Counted from the stretch's first letter, positions 40,941-53,690 are shown. The stretch is DNA of 64,000 nucleotides from Piezodorus guildinii (GCA_023052935.1 CM041297.1:106259563-106323562), one strand, 5' to 3'. Program-made: numbers and translations. Notes: a model not told the origin generated them from the letters alone.

Positions 40941-41119
40941 GAGGTTTTCTTCCATTTTGAACCGTATCCTGGTTACAATAAATGTCAATTGTTAAGAATC
41001 CTTTCAACGAGAATGGCGACTTTAACTTAGAATAAAAAAAACAAAAATTAAAACAGTCCTTAAAATATGAAAATCGGGCATATCCTTTGAAATAGTAAAT
41101 TAGTCCTTTTCGGGCGTAA
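40941..41119. repeat. 179-base direct repeat, copy 1
   Basis: Repeated at 41292-41470 with four mismatches by eye. Contains no gene. Confidence 0.9.
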
Positions 41120-41291
41120 CCCACCTCACCCACCCTAATATAGACAGTTAGACTTAAGTTATTTCGGACAGCTTCTTGCATCGGGAAGAGAGTTTCTATA
41201 TTAAAAAGTGTCCTTTTTATTGTGGTAATCCTAGTTACCAGTGATTTATTTCGATTCGTATCCTTTTAAAAGGAGAATCGAGTCAAAAATG

Positions 41292-41470
41292 GAGGTTCTC
41301 TTCCATTTTTAACCGTATCCTGGTTACAATAAATGTCAATTGTTAAGAATCCTTTGAACGAGAATGGCGACTTTAACTTAGAATGAAAAAAACAAAAATT
41401 AAAACAGTCCTTAAAATATGAAAATCGGGCATATCCTTTGAAATAGTAAATTAGTCCTTTTCGGGCGTAA
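41292..41470. repeat. 179-base direct repeat, copy 2
   Basis: Offset 351 bases from copy 1. Both copies run from GAGGTT(T/C)TCTTCC to TCGGGCGTAA. Confidence 0.9.
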
Positions 41471-42879
41471 ATATTCTTTGTAATATTTAAAAACTAGAAG
41501 GATTGAAGAAACGAATCCTATAAACAAATCCTTGCGGTAACTTGGAGGTTATATAGTTTTTTTTCGTTATTGAATAACGGCATACATTTACAAATTGCTT
41601 AATTAACTCTACAGGCAGATTGCAATGTATATTCAATAACGAGTTTGGGAATATAATGTCTTACCTGTCTCAGCAATGTCCACTGTTAATTAAAAGCAAA
41701 AAGACTTGGCTCTAAACACACCTTGAACACAATAAATGGCCATCGAATAAAGATAATCCCACTGCCGGTTATTAGGCACTTGTGTGAACAGGAATGATTC
41801 ACTCATTTAATATTTATTTGTAAACACGGTTTGGCGGGAAATGTTAGTATTAAGGGCCTTGCGAACTAATAATAAAAAGGTAAAGCACTGGATAATTCCA
41901 TACTTTTGACTTGAACGATTTTTTTTATTCGCTATTTGGATTATACGTATCTTGAAACATAAGCCCACAAATTTTAATGCTGGGATCATTTTCTTTTTTT
42001 TTTTATTACAAAGGTTCATTATTAAAAATAATAAACCAAAACAACAGAACATGGATAATAACCAACTGGTCGTTAGTTGAGTGCAAATAGGAGTTTTCCA
42101 TTTAAACTGATATATCTACTATACGACAGATCCTAGGAACAAATGTTATATAACAAAACATATTTTGCTTATTAAATTGTCTATTAGGAAACTATAAAGA
42201 AAAGTTCGATCCAATAAACACCAGCAGAGCTGAAGCGTATCAAAAAGTTACAATTTTAAGGGTGAAAAAAAATTACCCAATAAAAAAACTGTTCTATATA
42301 TTCCCAGTAAAAACACGTAGACAAAAAAATAATAGGTTTATATCAGTACCAAAGAGTGCAAACTACGATTGGTATACGATTTTTCGGTTTCCTTGAAATC
42401 AAAACAAATAAAAAGTTGATTTGAGCAAAGCGACTAACGAAGACAAATATTTTCCCTTGTTTTCTCCGGATTTCTTTTGTGTTAATTCCCAGTATAAGTT
42501 TCTATCATAGACCCACAACAGCACAAATATTTGTTTTTAATTTAAAATATTCAGTGGCCTTTTAAGAAATCTAGTCCATCAGAAAGTAATTCCCTTGACC
42601 TTTTTCACATTAAATGATATTTACTAACTTTTTATTTGTACATGTAATTTAATCTTTAGAAATTAAAATGAACTCAATTTCGAGCCGAAATTAATGCTTA
42701 CTAACCCTTGAAAATTTAAATAATTACTCTTATTTTTTAAAAATATATCATTAATTTTCTATAGCGCAATTGTATCAGAGAAATCCAAAAGTTATTTATT
42801 TTATTGTCTATCATTGTGGTAGATTAATATTATTATTTTTTTTTTTTTTGCACGAATTGGCCAACAAGGACCACGTGAA
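41471..42879. other. Unassigned AT-rich sequence
   Basis: No gene or defined repeat was found. The frame 41807-42052 has no domain signature. Confidence 0.45.
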
Positions 42880-43490
42880 TATCATTCTGTCTTCTTCATC
42901 TTCCTTTTTCTGCAATATTCTTTCATCTTCCTGGACTGTTCCTCCCGCTCTTCCTTTGTCCATTTTTTCCCCTGTTTCTTTGTTTTTCCTGTAAGAACCC
43001 CAACTTCTTTTATTTTCTTCCCGAAAAGCTCTCTATCTAAGCAGTCTATTTTCTTGATTTTTAACCTATCGAGCTCCTCTTTTATTTGCTTCGCATAACC
43101 ACCCATATTCTTATAGCCTAGAACTTCAAAAATCTGTTTGTTCAGCCTCTAAGGCCAGACACTTTACTCTCACATTGTCTTTTTTTGTTTCAATTACTGC
43201 ACCAGCATCATAATTTTCCCAGAAGATCCTCATTATCTTATCCAGCACAACATTAAACAGAATCCGTCACCTTGTCTAAGCCCTGTGTTTATTTGGAATG
43301 GTTTATTTATTAATCCCTGGAATTTTACTTTTGAAATGGTGTTGGTCAAAGTCAGTATTATCAGGCTTATTGTTTTTTTGTCCACTCCATATTCCCTCAA
43401 GGTTTCAAGCAATACTTCTCTGTATATCGAATCATAGGCTTTTTTGAAGTCTATAAAGGAGATGTAAAGACTTTTGTGGTAGATTATAAT
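42880..43490 (-). pseudogene. Reverse transcriptase fragment of another LINE lineage
   Basis: The minus strand from 43485 reads YISFIDFKKAYDSIYREVLL (RT motif A region), then NTISKVKFQG and INTGLRQGDGF (motif B of the GLRQGD type), then VVLDKIMRIFWENYDAGAVI. After a deletion that removes the YADD motif, it ends with EVLGYKNMGG and a highly basic frame (43106-42882) with KWTKEEREEQSRKMKEYCRK. The GLRQGD form separates it from the Jockey elements here (GVPQG). It may be RTE-like; the clade is uncertain. Non-functional. Confidence 0.7.
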
Positions 43491-44044
43491 ATATTTAAAA
43501 AAATCTTAACCGAGCTAAAGTAGCAATTTAATTAAACATGGTCATCGTACTTTTTATTTTTTTAGATAATCTTCTATACGCTTCTGAATAAAACTAAAGA
43601 ATTTCTTCAACATTCTATGTTGAAAACCCATGAAAGTTTTTCGTTTCTAAAATGAATGAATTATTATTCAATTAATGTTTCGAATTTAATTGTAAATACT
43701 TGATTCCCCTTTCATTTAAACCGAATAGAGTCTATGTCCGTCCGTTGTCTGGTACTAAAATGTAGAAAAGCAAAAAAAATAAAACTTTTAAATTGAAACG
43801 ATTGATCAAAGAATTCAAATCCAGAGAGAAGGAGTATACACCGACGTCCATTATCACAACATGAAAATCCATTTTGAAAACCGTTGGGTACTATTGAAAA
43901 ACCTCTTTGTTTTGTGAACTTGCACACAGGTCTTACTCAAGGTTCGTTGTCCATTAAAATATTTTTTTGGCACACTCTCACAAGAAAATTTATATTTATT
44001 AATGTTTTATGTTTGGGGAAATATTCAATGATAATAATAATAAA
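43491..44044. other. Unassigned AT-rich sequence
   Basis: Nothing recognised. Confidence 0.45.
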
Positions 44045-44424
44045 TAAATTATTCGTTATCCCGGGACATGTCCCCTTAGAATAAAATATACAGAATGTAC
44101 AAAATGTGCTTTGGAGGGTTATTAAATACATATCCCTCCCGTGGCGCGACAGGCCGTGTAGGCCCTGGGCCTCGCGGTGTAATCTCCTGGGAAGATACAC
44201 TCACGTTTCGTGATGTATTTTCTAGTGTAGGGTCATCACTCCCTACGCCTAATTTTGTGAGTGGCCACCATTTGGCTGACGGGTCTCACATACCCGGGGG
44301 AAAGTCTCTGAGTGAATCCTCAATTAATTACATTCTTATAAAATCCCCTTTGGGACTGGGATTCGAACTCACAACTTTAGCATGAGAGACTAGCGCGCTA
44401 GCCACTAAGCCACGGGCTCCCCGT
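44045..44424 (-). mobile_element. SINE3 copy
   Basis: In sense orientation it begins GGGGAGCCCGTGGCTTAGTG, a tRNA-like head with a good A-box, then GTGAGTTCGAATCCCAGTCC as B-box. The body includes GTATGTGAGACCCGTCAGCC, as in the copy at 9872. The plus-strand frame 44095-44385 only reflects the SINE. Confidence 0.8.
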
Positions 44425-44509
44425 TAAATCCATATAAAGAAGTTAATAATTACTGATTTAAAATAGACATATTTAAATGAGAAGAAAACAACAACCACAA
44501 CAAAATAAA

Positions 44510-45150
44510 ATAAAAAAAAAGCTTATTTACAATTCTATTGAGCCTGGATATTCATTAAGTGATTAAATATGTGGGATTTAAAGGTATAAAGAGAGTTGGA
44601 GTGACGGATGGAAGGAGGGATAGAATTCCATAGGATTGAGGATCGAATGAAAAAGGATCTGTCAAAATGTACAGTTCGGTGGGCCGTGGATTTGAATTGT
44701 AGGAGGTCAAAAATGTATGATGGACGGCGGGATTGGATATCTTGGTAAAGGAATGACGCAAGGAAATACTTGCGCCGATTAGAAGAGTAAAGCCAGTTAA
44801 CTCGCCATAAAATTGGGATACGAAGGTGTACCTAGGGACCCCGAAGATGAATCCGACAAAGCAATTAATTAGGCCTTTTATTTTTACTTCGAGATCCCCA
44901 GAAACACCACCGTATACCGTACAGCAATAGTCGAATAGGTGATGGAGGTAATACTGTCGCTTTAAGGTTGAAAAGATACGACGAGAAATTTCGGAAATAT
45001 GAATTTTGAAGGATAGAGTTTGGTCGGAGATCACTTACTCCCATATTTCTGGCAGTATGGTGGTAGGATTATAATTTAGGTACAGGATTGGGATATGTGG
45101 AACAGTTTTCTGGAAATCCTATGTATATATTTATAACGGAAATGTTTAGT
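44510..45150 (-). pseudogene. LINE ORF2 C-terminal fragment, CR1/Daphne-like
   Basis: The frame 45034-44555 (159 residues) reads HHLFDYCCTVYGGVSGDLEV, then INCFVGFIFGVPRYTFVSQF, then SISLRHSFTKISN and LPSVTPTLF. This is the pattern 'DYC-x-x-x-YGG ... CVRFIFG-x-R-x-x-HVS' seen after the RT domain in CR1, L2 and Daphne-type LINEs. The sense part of 45150-45035 (SDQTLSFKIHI) matches the segment just before it. 5'-truncated. The remaining frame is long for a relic, so the copy is fairly young. Confidence 0.75.
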
Positions 45151-46119
45151 TATGAGAAACTTAAGATTTTTTTTCTGCTCTACGAAGACCACCAAATATG
45201 AGTTTTCGGACATACACACCCTGTGTCTATGTCTATGTTTTTCTGTAGACTTTAGGAGAAAAAAAAAAAAGACTCGGACGATTCAGATGAAACCTGCCTA
45301 ACACCTTTTCCTCAACACCCTTTAACTATTCATATATACAGCACATCTCCGAGAAAAAGAAGTGTAGAATAGAAAATATTATTAGATGGAAATTTTAAAT
45401 GTTTGTATTTTATGGAAAATTATGTACATTGTAATTTTAACAGCAACCGTTTTTTTATTAAAATATCTTAATCACGGCTAATATTTTATAGAGAGGTAAT
45501 AAACATTGGAGCTGTAGTTTCAAAAGAATTATTTGTATGGTTCCACGGAAACCCTTTAATTTCTTTCTTTTTCTTCTCGAATCGTAGTCCGTTAATAGTT
45601 AACGAAAGTTCCAAAAAAAAGGATATTGCAAATATTTAGAATCCAAAGCGGTATTAAAAGTCGTGTGGGTGGTTACGCCGTATATTTCTTTGTTTACTTT
45701 TAGGTTCTAGATATCTTGAAAACTCCGAACTTCAATGAATTCATGCTAATTTATAACCATAAAAAAAAAAAAAAAAAAAAATTTATATTTTCTTGTCTTA
45801 TTTTCATCCTTCCCGGTAGGTAATAAATATGTTTGAGTAGTACTATTATGAAATAAATATCACGATAATTTTATGTATTTATCTATGTGATACTGCTGTT
45901 TATTTGTTGAAATGTATTTGTATTTTGGCTGAGAATCAGTAACTTCAATTGTGTAAGATATTTTTTTACTCTCAGTTTGACACGCTCTAACTTTTTTAGT
46001 GTTGTTCGAATCGAACATTTGAGGACATTCCCTAATCAGATATTGTAAAAGAATATTTTTGTTAAATAATATTCATCGCTAATATAATAGTACCGTTTAA
46101 TAGCTATATTGTTTTAAAT
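45151..46119. other. Unassigned AT-rich sequence
   Basis: No gene. A-run at 45762-45780. Confidence 0.5.
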
Positions 46120-47680
46120 ATAAAAATCTGGTGCTGTCAACACATGACTTTCTTTTATCTCTATTGATAAAATCAATTTAGAATTTCTAAATATAGTTTG
46201 ACATGAAACAAGGTTAAAAACGTAATTACAATGATTTTCGATGGAAACATATTCTATTAAATGGTTTATTATAATATTATCTACAACAATCAGTTAATTT
46301 TTGTCACTTTCCATTAAATTTTGCAATTCTGAGTAGAAGATAATATATATTTTTCTAAAATCTGTAGCTTTCCAACAGTATACAATACACCCATATTACT
46401 GTTTTTGTGTTCAAAAACGCAATAATTCCATTTTAAAAATATTTTTGCTCTGTTCTCCTTTAATTGGATATCGAATTCGTTCAACTTATATTTTTACCCG
46501 TTTTTTTTTTTTTTTTTAATGCTAACACGATTCTATCGTTAATTTTTATTAGAATCTACAAAATTAAAGATACTTTAGAGGAAGAAAATTTAAAATATCA
46601 GCATTTAAGCCCTGTCAGACCATTTTAATCAGAATGAAACTTTTTTTTTTTATTTATTGAAATTTACAACTGTATTAGATAATACATCAAGTAAATTAGC
46701 TGATAATACATATAATATACATGAAAAGACACGAAGAGAATATGCCCATTGGCAGCACTCCACTTGGTAATCTAAACTAGAAGGTCTCGGGGCCATTTTC
46801 TTTTCAGACGCCTCGGAGGATTGTCAGGAATAGTAGAGGAAGCAAGTATTGAAACTACTGGGTCAAAGTGGGAGTGGAGTTTTGTTGGAAGTGGACGTTT
46901 GTCAAGTAGGAGTCCTAGATAGCGAATCTGTTCAACCGGGACAAGCGGAATATTATTTAAGGACATTCTAGGGCATGATGTAACGGTAATTTAGTGGGAT
47001 TTGTTGGAATTGATTTTGATTCTCCAATTCTGACACCATTCCTCAAGTTCTCTGATGTGGGATCCAATTGAAATTGAGTTTAAAAGGCAAAAGTAGGATC
47101 ATTATTGACTGATAACACACAAGTGTCATCAGCATAGATAGAAAGGAAGGATGGGTTGGGATTTCAGCTGTATAGACTGTGTAAAGAATAGGTCCTAGGA
47201 TACTGCCTTGAGGAACATCAGCAGAATGAGTAAAAAGGGATAAATAGGAACTATTGTGGTTTATTTTGAAGGATCTTTAAGAGAGGTAGGACTGGATAAT
47301 GAGGTAGTATGTAGGAGGGAAGAAATCACGGAGCTTGTAAAGCAGTCCTGGGTGCCACGGAATGAAACTTTTAAGCCGTTTTCGAAGAAATTGTAAAAAG
47401 GTGCAAAATGCATGGTATGGAAAAGGCTCTTTTGGTCATCCGATTTTGAGGGAAAAGTTGCTGTAACGATCTCGGGAGTATAGTTGTCTTACATGAAATT
47501 TCAGTTTCGTTGGACTTTTCGTTTTAAACAAACACAGCGTTTTGCGCGACTTGATTATTTGGACTCAAAAGGGCCCTTAAACATTTATTTCCGTTGATAA
47601 AAGAAATTTGGAAATTTTACTTAACGCAATACTTTAATATAAATTCCATATATAGGTAAATGAAAGTAAAAAGTCACGTT
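46120..47680 (-). repeat. Dispersed repeat R1, interrupted copy
   Basis: R1 sequence runs from AAATCTGGTGCTGTCAACAC (46125) to 46640 and resumes at 47360-47680, ending CATATATAGGTAAATGAAAG. It is split by the LINE fragment at 46641-47359. Confidence 0.75.
46641..47359 (-). pseudogene. 5'-truncated Jockey LINE, element-3 family, inside R1
   Basis: Minus strand: RT-B region near 47215-47370 (SAGVPQGS-like, in broken frames), YLGLLLDKR, then a direct jump to FDPVVSILASSTIPDNPPRR and LKRKWPRDLL. About 120 codons are deleted compared with element 3 ORF2. The 3' UTR and T-run (46641-46650 on plus) match element 3. GAATGAAACTTTT occurs at both ends (46632 and 47360) and is the target-site duplication in R1. 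Confidence 0.82.
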
Positions 47681-48419
47681 TTATCAACATGTTTTTAGTG
47701 TTGGCGCTTTTTTGACACTCAAACTCTTTTGGTATCGCTTGACTCTAAATTGTCAGAAATCCAGAGGAGAATATTTTCTGATGTATAACATTTGTCGCTA
47801 GAATCTAAGGCTTAGGAGCTTAATTGTACATTTTCTTTTTTATTAAATTTTGTTAATGTATTATTTATTTCTTCCTTTACCTTCTACGTTGACGAGTTAA
47901 AGGGAAAAAATGTAGATAGACCTACCAATGCTTTTAAATTCAGGAAGAAATACTGTAGCCAAATTATTTTCATTTTATTTATATTTTATTAATAGGCAGA
48001 GAAAATTGGCTTTAAATGTATCTGAATCAGCAAAGTATAAAAAATCCTAGATTTTTTAAATAAATCCGCTCTTCCACTCTTCACCTCCTTCTCCAATGGT
48101 TCTTCCATGTAAAAGCCGTTGTTTACATAAGTCATTCACTGAAGGGAAGGGTCTGGGATTTGATGGGGCGTGCTTATCATGAATTTTTGAACAATTGGAA
48201 AAGTCTAATGTAAGCTTCTCGTAACTTTCTACCATGGCAGACTTAATCCAAATCATCACACATTAATCAACTTCAAACATTGGTGAAGATATTTCTAACG
48301 CATGGCAAACGTCCGTACTTAATAGTGTATTATTTTGAGCAAATAATTAAACATTTGAATGAAAAAGGTAAGTGATGCCAAATGCAACCCATTTTACTTT
48401 CACTAACCTAATATAAAAA
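47681..48419. other. Unassigned sequence with a 67-codon frame
   Basis: The minus frame 48259-48056 (KLTLDFSNCSKIHDKHAPSN and onward) has gene-like composition but no recognised domain, splice context or repeat match. I do not call it a gene. Confidence 0.3.
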
Positions 48420-48545
48420 AGTAAGTTGGAAAGTATTTGCGATAGGGAAATTTTTGATCCATATTTTCACCGGAATATACACGTTTTAATGGCTTTCGAG
48501 CCAAATATCAATATACATGTCTAGAACCTTAGGTTGGAGTTAATT
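48420..48545 (+). repeat. R1 end fragment
   Basis: Matches the R1 left end: AAAGTAAGTTGGAAAGTATT, then ACCGGAATATACACGTTTTA. Confidence 0.6.
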
Positions 48546-50029
48546 GTACATTTTCTAATAAACTCCTAGTTAAAGTACTTTTTAATTTTTAACATTTTTT
48601 TTCAAAGAAAAAATCCACTGTTTAACCAGTTTATTGTGGTGTTGCCGAAAGAAAGTTTCACGTAATTTTTATGTCAGAAATGAAATGTAAACTATTCTTT
48701 TTTTAAATAATGTAGCCAATCCTACCGTATAAGTAATCTTACTCATGGTTTAAAAAGTAGTGTTACCAACTTTTTAAAGTCATTGGAGGGAATTTTTGGC
48801 GAGCTTTATGCTTTGTTGGAGTTTTTTTGATCAAAACATTTCCTAATTAGTTCCTGAACAAATTTAACGGGAGAATCATTTACTTATAAACACAGCATAA
48901 CCACTTCAATGCTTCGGAATATATTTAGTCTTTATTTAAGTTGCATAATTCGTTTATGAGTGATAACTAAAAAATATATGATGAGCAGTTGTTTAGGGAA
49001 TGTGCAAACAAAGCAAACTTACAATATAAACACCTATAGTTTAATTTTTTAAAGGGTGTTTTTGGATCAGCATAATTTCAATTCCCATTTCCAATAGTCG
49101 AAAAGGTAACAACTACTCCATTATTTAGATGTAACATTTCAAAGAAATACCATAATACTTTTTACAATTACAAAGTTGTTTTCAAGTGAAAAATTCCAAT
49201 TTGTGTCAAGTATACAATTCACTTTTATGTTTGCAAAGGTGACCTTAATATACAGATTTATACAGCTAAATTTTTGAGTAATTGATATGCCTTACACGTA
49301 ACTGTGTCATTGTACATTTAAAGAAAATGATGGCAACTTATAAGACTAATAGTTAGAATTAGGGTTATAGGAAAGGATTTAAAAAAATTAACTAGTTTTC
49401 CTAAATTTTATACAAATTTGGATTTTTTCATATCTTGATTGAGAATACTTGAGACAAAAACTTACACTCTTTATCCTTGTTGCGGTTAGTGAATTAATTT
49501 GATAATAAAAATTAAATAAAATTGCTTACAAATACGAAAATGTTGAAAGTGACTTATGTTGAAAGAGGTATATAAAATAAATATCAGTATAAGTAGATGA
49601 ATACCTTTTTTATGATAAATAACAGATTATTTTTCATGTCTGGAACAAGTTTATTTATCAATTGTTACAATTATACCAGTACAATGTATCCCTTCCAAAT
49701 TTTTCAATAACATCGATTTTATCTTTAGACTAACCGGAATAGTATTTTCATAACTCTTTGCAACTCATTAAATGGTTAGTATCAAGTTGTATGCGACAAA
49801 CATGTGACACTGAAATTTAAATATTTTAAAAATGTGACCACTAAAACCTAACGTTTATGACAATATCGGTTTAGATTTGAAAAACTTACTCAAGTCACCA
49901 ATCTTTAACTTTCCTTGACTAAAGTTAATTTTAGTAATGAATTATTTACTTAATAAACTTCATCAATCAGACAGTAATTCTTGAAGTCACTTTTAGTCCA
50001 ACCCTGACCAAAAGCCTCCGCAAAAACAG
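48546..50029. other. Unassigned AT-rich sequence
   Basis: No gene, long frame or repeat was recognised. Confidence 0.5.
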
Positions 50030-50710
50030 AAAAGTCTATGAAACTGAAATTTCATATTTAACACAACTATACTCCCTTATGTTTCAGCAACTTTTTCATC
50101 AAAATTAGCTGACCAGAAGAGCCACTTTACACTAAGCATTTTGCATTTTTTTCAATTTTTACAAATACGGCTCTTTTTTATTTTGAATTAAACTCGCTAT
50201 ATCGAAGTAAAATTTAAAGGGCTTCAGTATCATGTAGGTTTCATTCTGATTGCAATAGTCCAATAGGGCTTAAATGGCGTTTTTTTTTTTAAATTTTCTT
50301 CCTCTAAAATACCTTTAATTTTTTTTTATTTATAACATTAACCATATCATCTGATTAGCATAGCTGAATATCACCCAATATATATAAGTTGAACGAATTT
50401 GATTACAACTAAATCAAAAAGAGCAAACAATATTTTTATATGGAATTTTTTAACAATAAAAGAGTAATATGATTATAATATATCATTGGAAAGCTAAAGA
50501 TTTTGAAAGTAACAGACAGTAATGAAAAGCCGATAAAACTGATTGTCGTAGATAATAATATAATAGATTACTTAATAAAGCACGTGTTTCTATTGAAACT
50601 TAAATAAATTAATTCTTTAACAATTTATTTTCATCTCTAAATGTTTTTCAAAATCCTTAAATTGATTATAAGTAGTGTGTTGCACGCACCAGATTTTAAA
50701 AAATTTTAAA
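50030..50710 (+). repeat. Dispersed repeat R1, right-hand two thirds
   Basis: It starts in the CTATGAAACTGAAATTTCAT block and ends GTGTGTTGCACGCACCAGAT, matching 30850-31555. The (TG)n and left end are missing. Confidence 0.75.
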
Positions 50711-51195
50711 TTAGTTGGCTGTGATAAATTTTCTATTCCTAAGCCTATTGAATATGGCGTGCTTGTTGTTTGCACACTTTATTTTTCCTTGCTTCCAGTT
50801 AAAAAGCATTACTATAATTATAAATATCTAGTACGATTTTAATAATGTTACCATTTCTTATATTTAAATTGATTGCTCACTAAATCTTGTAGAAATGGCC
50901 TTAGACATCGATAGCATTACAAAAAATCCTCCAATTTTATGTAATACATGATAATAATAATTAATTTATGAATAAATTGTAAGTATTATAAAAATAATAA
51001 ACAAGTTGTTTAAATAATGAATGAGGTTGGTTTGCCGATGAAGGTAACAAGGCCATGACCCACAATATCGATAATTATATCTGTGTTAAAAGAATCATGT
51101 CAGGAAAAATTTAATTGAAATATATTTTGATTTTGAAAGGCCTACAATTTTGAAAATAGAAAAAAAAAATGTTTTTTATGGAAAAACAATAGAAT

Positions 51196-51270
<75 letters not shown>

Positions 51271-51666
51271 AAAAATATAAAAAATACCGTAAATTATAAA
51301 ACACACTCAAAGCACCTTAGTTCTCACTATGCAGATGAAATAGAAAAGTTAAAATTGTAAAACTTGCATTGTTGACCTATATTTAATAATAATTCAGTTT
51401 GCACTTTCTACATTAAATAGGATGACCCGAATCCATAAGGGGCCAAAGAATATGTGAGTTTAGATGGGTGTTGTTCCTTGGTGGTAATTTTTTTTAAAAA
51501 CAATTTTAACATAAATTATTGACAACATTATTAATAAAAAATAGATATTTTAATTTTTAAACAACTGAGGTAAATATAATTGTTATGTAAATTTTCGATA
51601 ATGTTTTTAATTAGTATATAAAATAGTAATCTTTTGATGTTAGTTGATAATTTGTTGATGTATTTT
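50711..51666. other. AT-rich sequence with (AT)n
   Basis: No gene. A dinucleotide run occupies 51199-51267. Confidence 0.5.
51199..51267. repeat. (AT)n microsatellite
   Basis: About 34 AT units. Confidence 0.95.
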
Positions 51667-51667
51667 A

Positions 51668-51710
51668 GTGAGTCCTGATGACGGGGAAGGCCTCCGAAAC
51701 GTTGACTCGT
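51668..51710 (+). other. Candidate minimal hammerhead ribozyme
   Basis: Core CTGATGA (51675-51681), stem II GGGG/CCTC with one G-U pair and loop AAGG, GAAAC (51696-51700), GTT, then GACTC. Stem I pairs GAGTC (51670-51674) with GACTC (51704-51708), extended by two G-U pairs. Predicted cleavage is after T51703. Stem III is only AC/GT, as in the dimer-dependent minimal hammerheads of Penelope-like elements. The C-C mismatch at the base of stem II weakens it. Confidence 0.55.
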
Positions 51711-52369
51711 TTAAATTTTATTGAAAAAACTGTTTTGGGAACACTTAGAAACCAACTAATTATTTGATATCATATTGCAATCTTCCGTTTAACCTGTTTT
51801 TATTATGAAATATATTAAAATATTACATCATATTGGATTTTCAGAAGATTTACTAATCAGAACTTTTTTGCATCTGAAAATATTATTTAATTCTGAATTT
51901 TTATTTATTAATTAAACTTAATGTTTTTAAATTAAAATAAATGGCTCAACTGTAGAAAATACGCCCTACATGCTTCATCTCAATAATATCATACATTTCA
52001 GGTAATCTTGTCGCTATTCTTATAAATATTTTTATCTAGTTCGTACAAAAAAACTTGTTTTGTTTCTATCTGTATTCTAGGAGCCATTTTCTATTGTTAT
52101 CTAGCTGAGAAGGAAGCCACAACCCTTTAAAAGGCAGGCCCAGTAATTACGCCTATTGAATATTTTTTCAACGTCTAGTCAAAAAAGGGCAGACTCCACC
52201 CTTAAGGTCAATAGGACAAAAAAACTAATAGCTTTACAGTTATCAGCCCTTGGATATTAGCTACCTGCCGGGTACCCAAAGGGTGAATTCCGGCTATGGT
52301 TTTTAAATATTCTCAACAATCAAAAAACAAATCTCAGATATACTACATCAACTAACTGCTATATAGAAT
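51711..52369. other. Unassigned AT-rich sequence
   Basis: Nothing recognised. Confidence 0.5.
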
Positions 52370-53155
52370 ATATAGTAAGGAAAAGGAATGCTGTCTTAAA
52401 AAAAATTTAATTTGATATTTAACCGAAAATACACGTTTTAGGATCCAATGGCCAAGTCCCGCCAAAAGATCTTTGTTTGTGGTCAGCCTGTCTTGAAAAC
52501 GATAAGTTGTATATTGTATTGCATTGTATGTCTAATATGTTGCTGCAATTTTTTCTACTAAGTCGCCAAATTAGAAGAGCCACTTTATACCAGCATTTTG
52601 CACCTTTTTATGATTTTCCCCAAAATAGCTCTAAGGATTTTATTTAAACCCGCTATATCGTTGTAAAACTAAATGGATCCTAAAACTTAAGACTGAGCTT
52701 AAATGCCGATATTTTAAATTTTCTTCATCTAAAATAGCTTTTATTTTGTAGATTTAAAAAAAATTAATCATCTCACCTTATGATTATTCATTTAAAAAAC
52801 GACTAAATATACAAGTTGAACGGATTTTTTTGATAACCAACTAAAGGAGAAAATTGCAAAAATTTAGGTTTTTTTTTATCATAACAAATAGTTATATAGA
52901 CGTATGATATACCGTTAGAAAGGTAATTATTCTGGAAAAAATGTTATCTTATATACAACGTTGTGGTAATGTAAAGTGACAAATATGGCTTTAACTTGAG
53001 TAAATGTTATACATAACGGTGTTATGTTATTTAATCTAAAACATAACCTTCCATTGTAATTCTTTAACCTTTTTTGATTGAACTGTTTGTAACTCTTTAT
53101 TTTAAACTTCTTAAATTGATCTTAATATCGGAGGTAAGTGAAGTCTTGTGTTGAT
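52370..53155 (+). repeat. Dispersed repeat R1, near-complete copy
   Basis: It runs from TATATAGTAAGGAAAAGGAA to GGAGGTAAGTGAAGTCTTGT, with internal blocks AGAAGAGCCACTTTATACC and ACCCGCTATATCG. The (TG)n tract is reduced. Confidence 0.75.
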
Positions 53156-53680
53156 TTTTTATATAAAGGTTCAGCCCATTAAACAAGATTTATTTTAAAA
53201 TAATAATAATTGGCAAACTAAATGTTTATTAAGTTTTTTGATATTTGTTTATTTTGAAGAGATGGTTTTCTTAAAGTTTTTTATTATTACTATTTAATTA
53301 TTATTATCACAATTTGTTTTGTGAATGTTGATAAACTTCTAGTTGAGATACAGATTCATAAAACACACACAGAAAACTGCTAATTATTTAACACACAATG
53401 TATTATTGTTTCCAAAGAACTATATTAAGGTATGACAGTTTATATAGCTGTTTACAGGCAATTAAATAATATGAAAAATATATATTTATTCATAAATTCG
53501 CATGGCGGACAGATCGATTTTTTTATTCTTTATTCTGGTTATATGTATTTGGAAACGAAAGATCCCAAATTTTAGGAGGGTATTTTTTTTTTACTAACGA
53601 AAATAATAAACCAATATAATAGGTACATTTTAAGCTAAATTACATTTTTTCCTTAATTTTTTATTCCACTCTAAGAATTT
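53156..53680. other. AT-rich sequence with a possible R2 piece
   Basis: CCAAAGAACTATATTAAGGT at 53412-53431 resembles R2 near 39836-39856. No gene. Confidence 0.4.
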
Positions 53681-53690
53681 TATATTATTC
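53681..53690. repeat. Target-site duplication of element 3 (3' side)
   Basis: TATATTATTC, repeated at 58950-58959. Confidence 0.75.

Noticed and set aside
40941..41470. LTRs of a tiny retroelement
   Set aside because: No TG/CA ends, no primer-binding site or polypurine tract in the 172-base spacer.
44095..44385. 96-codon plus-strand ORF
   Set aside because: It lies wholly within the reverse-oriented SINE3 copy, including its tRNA-like head.
48056..48259. 67-codon minus-strand ORF
   Set aside because: Composition is gene-like, but there is no domain, no splice-compatible neighbour and no homology I can recall. Left as unassigned.
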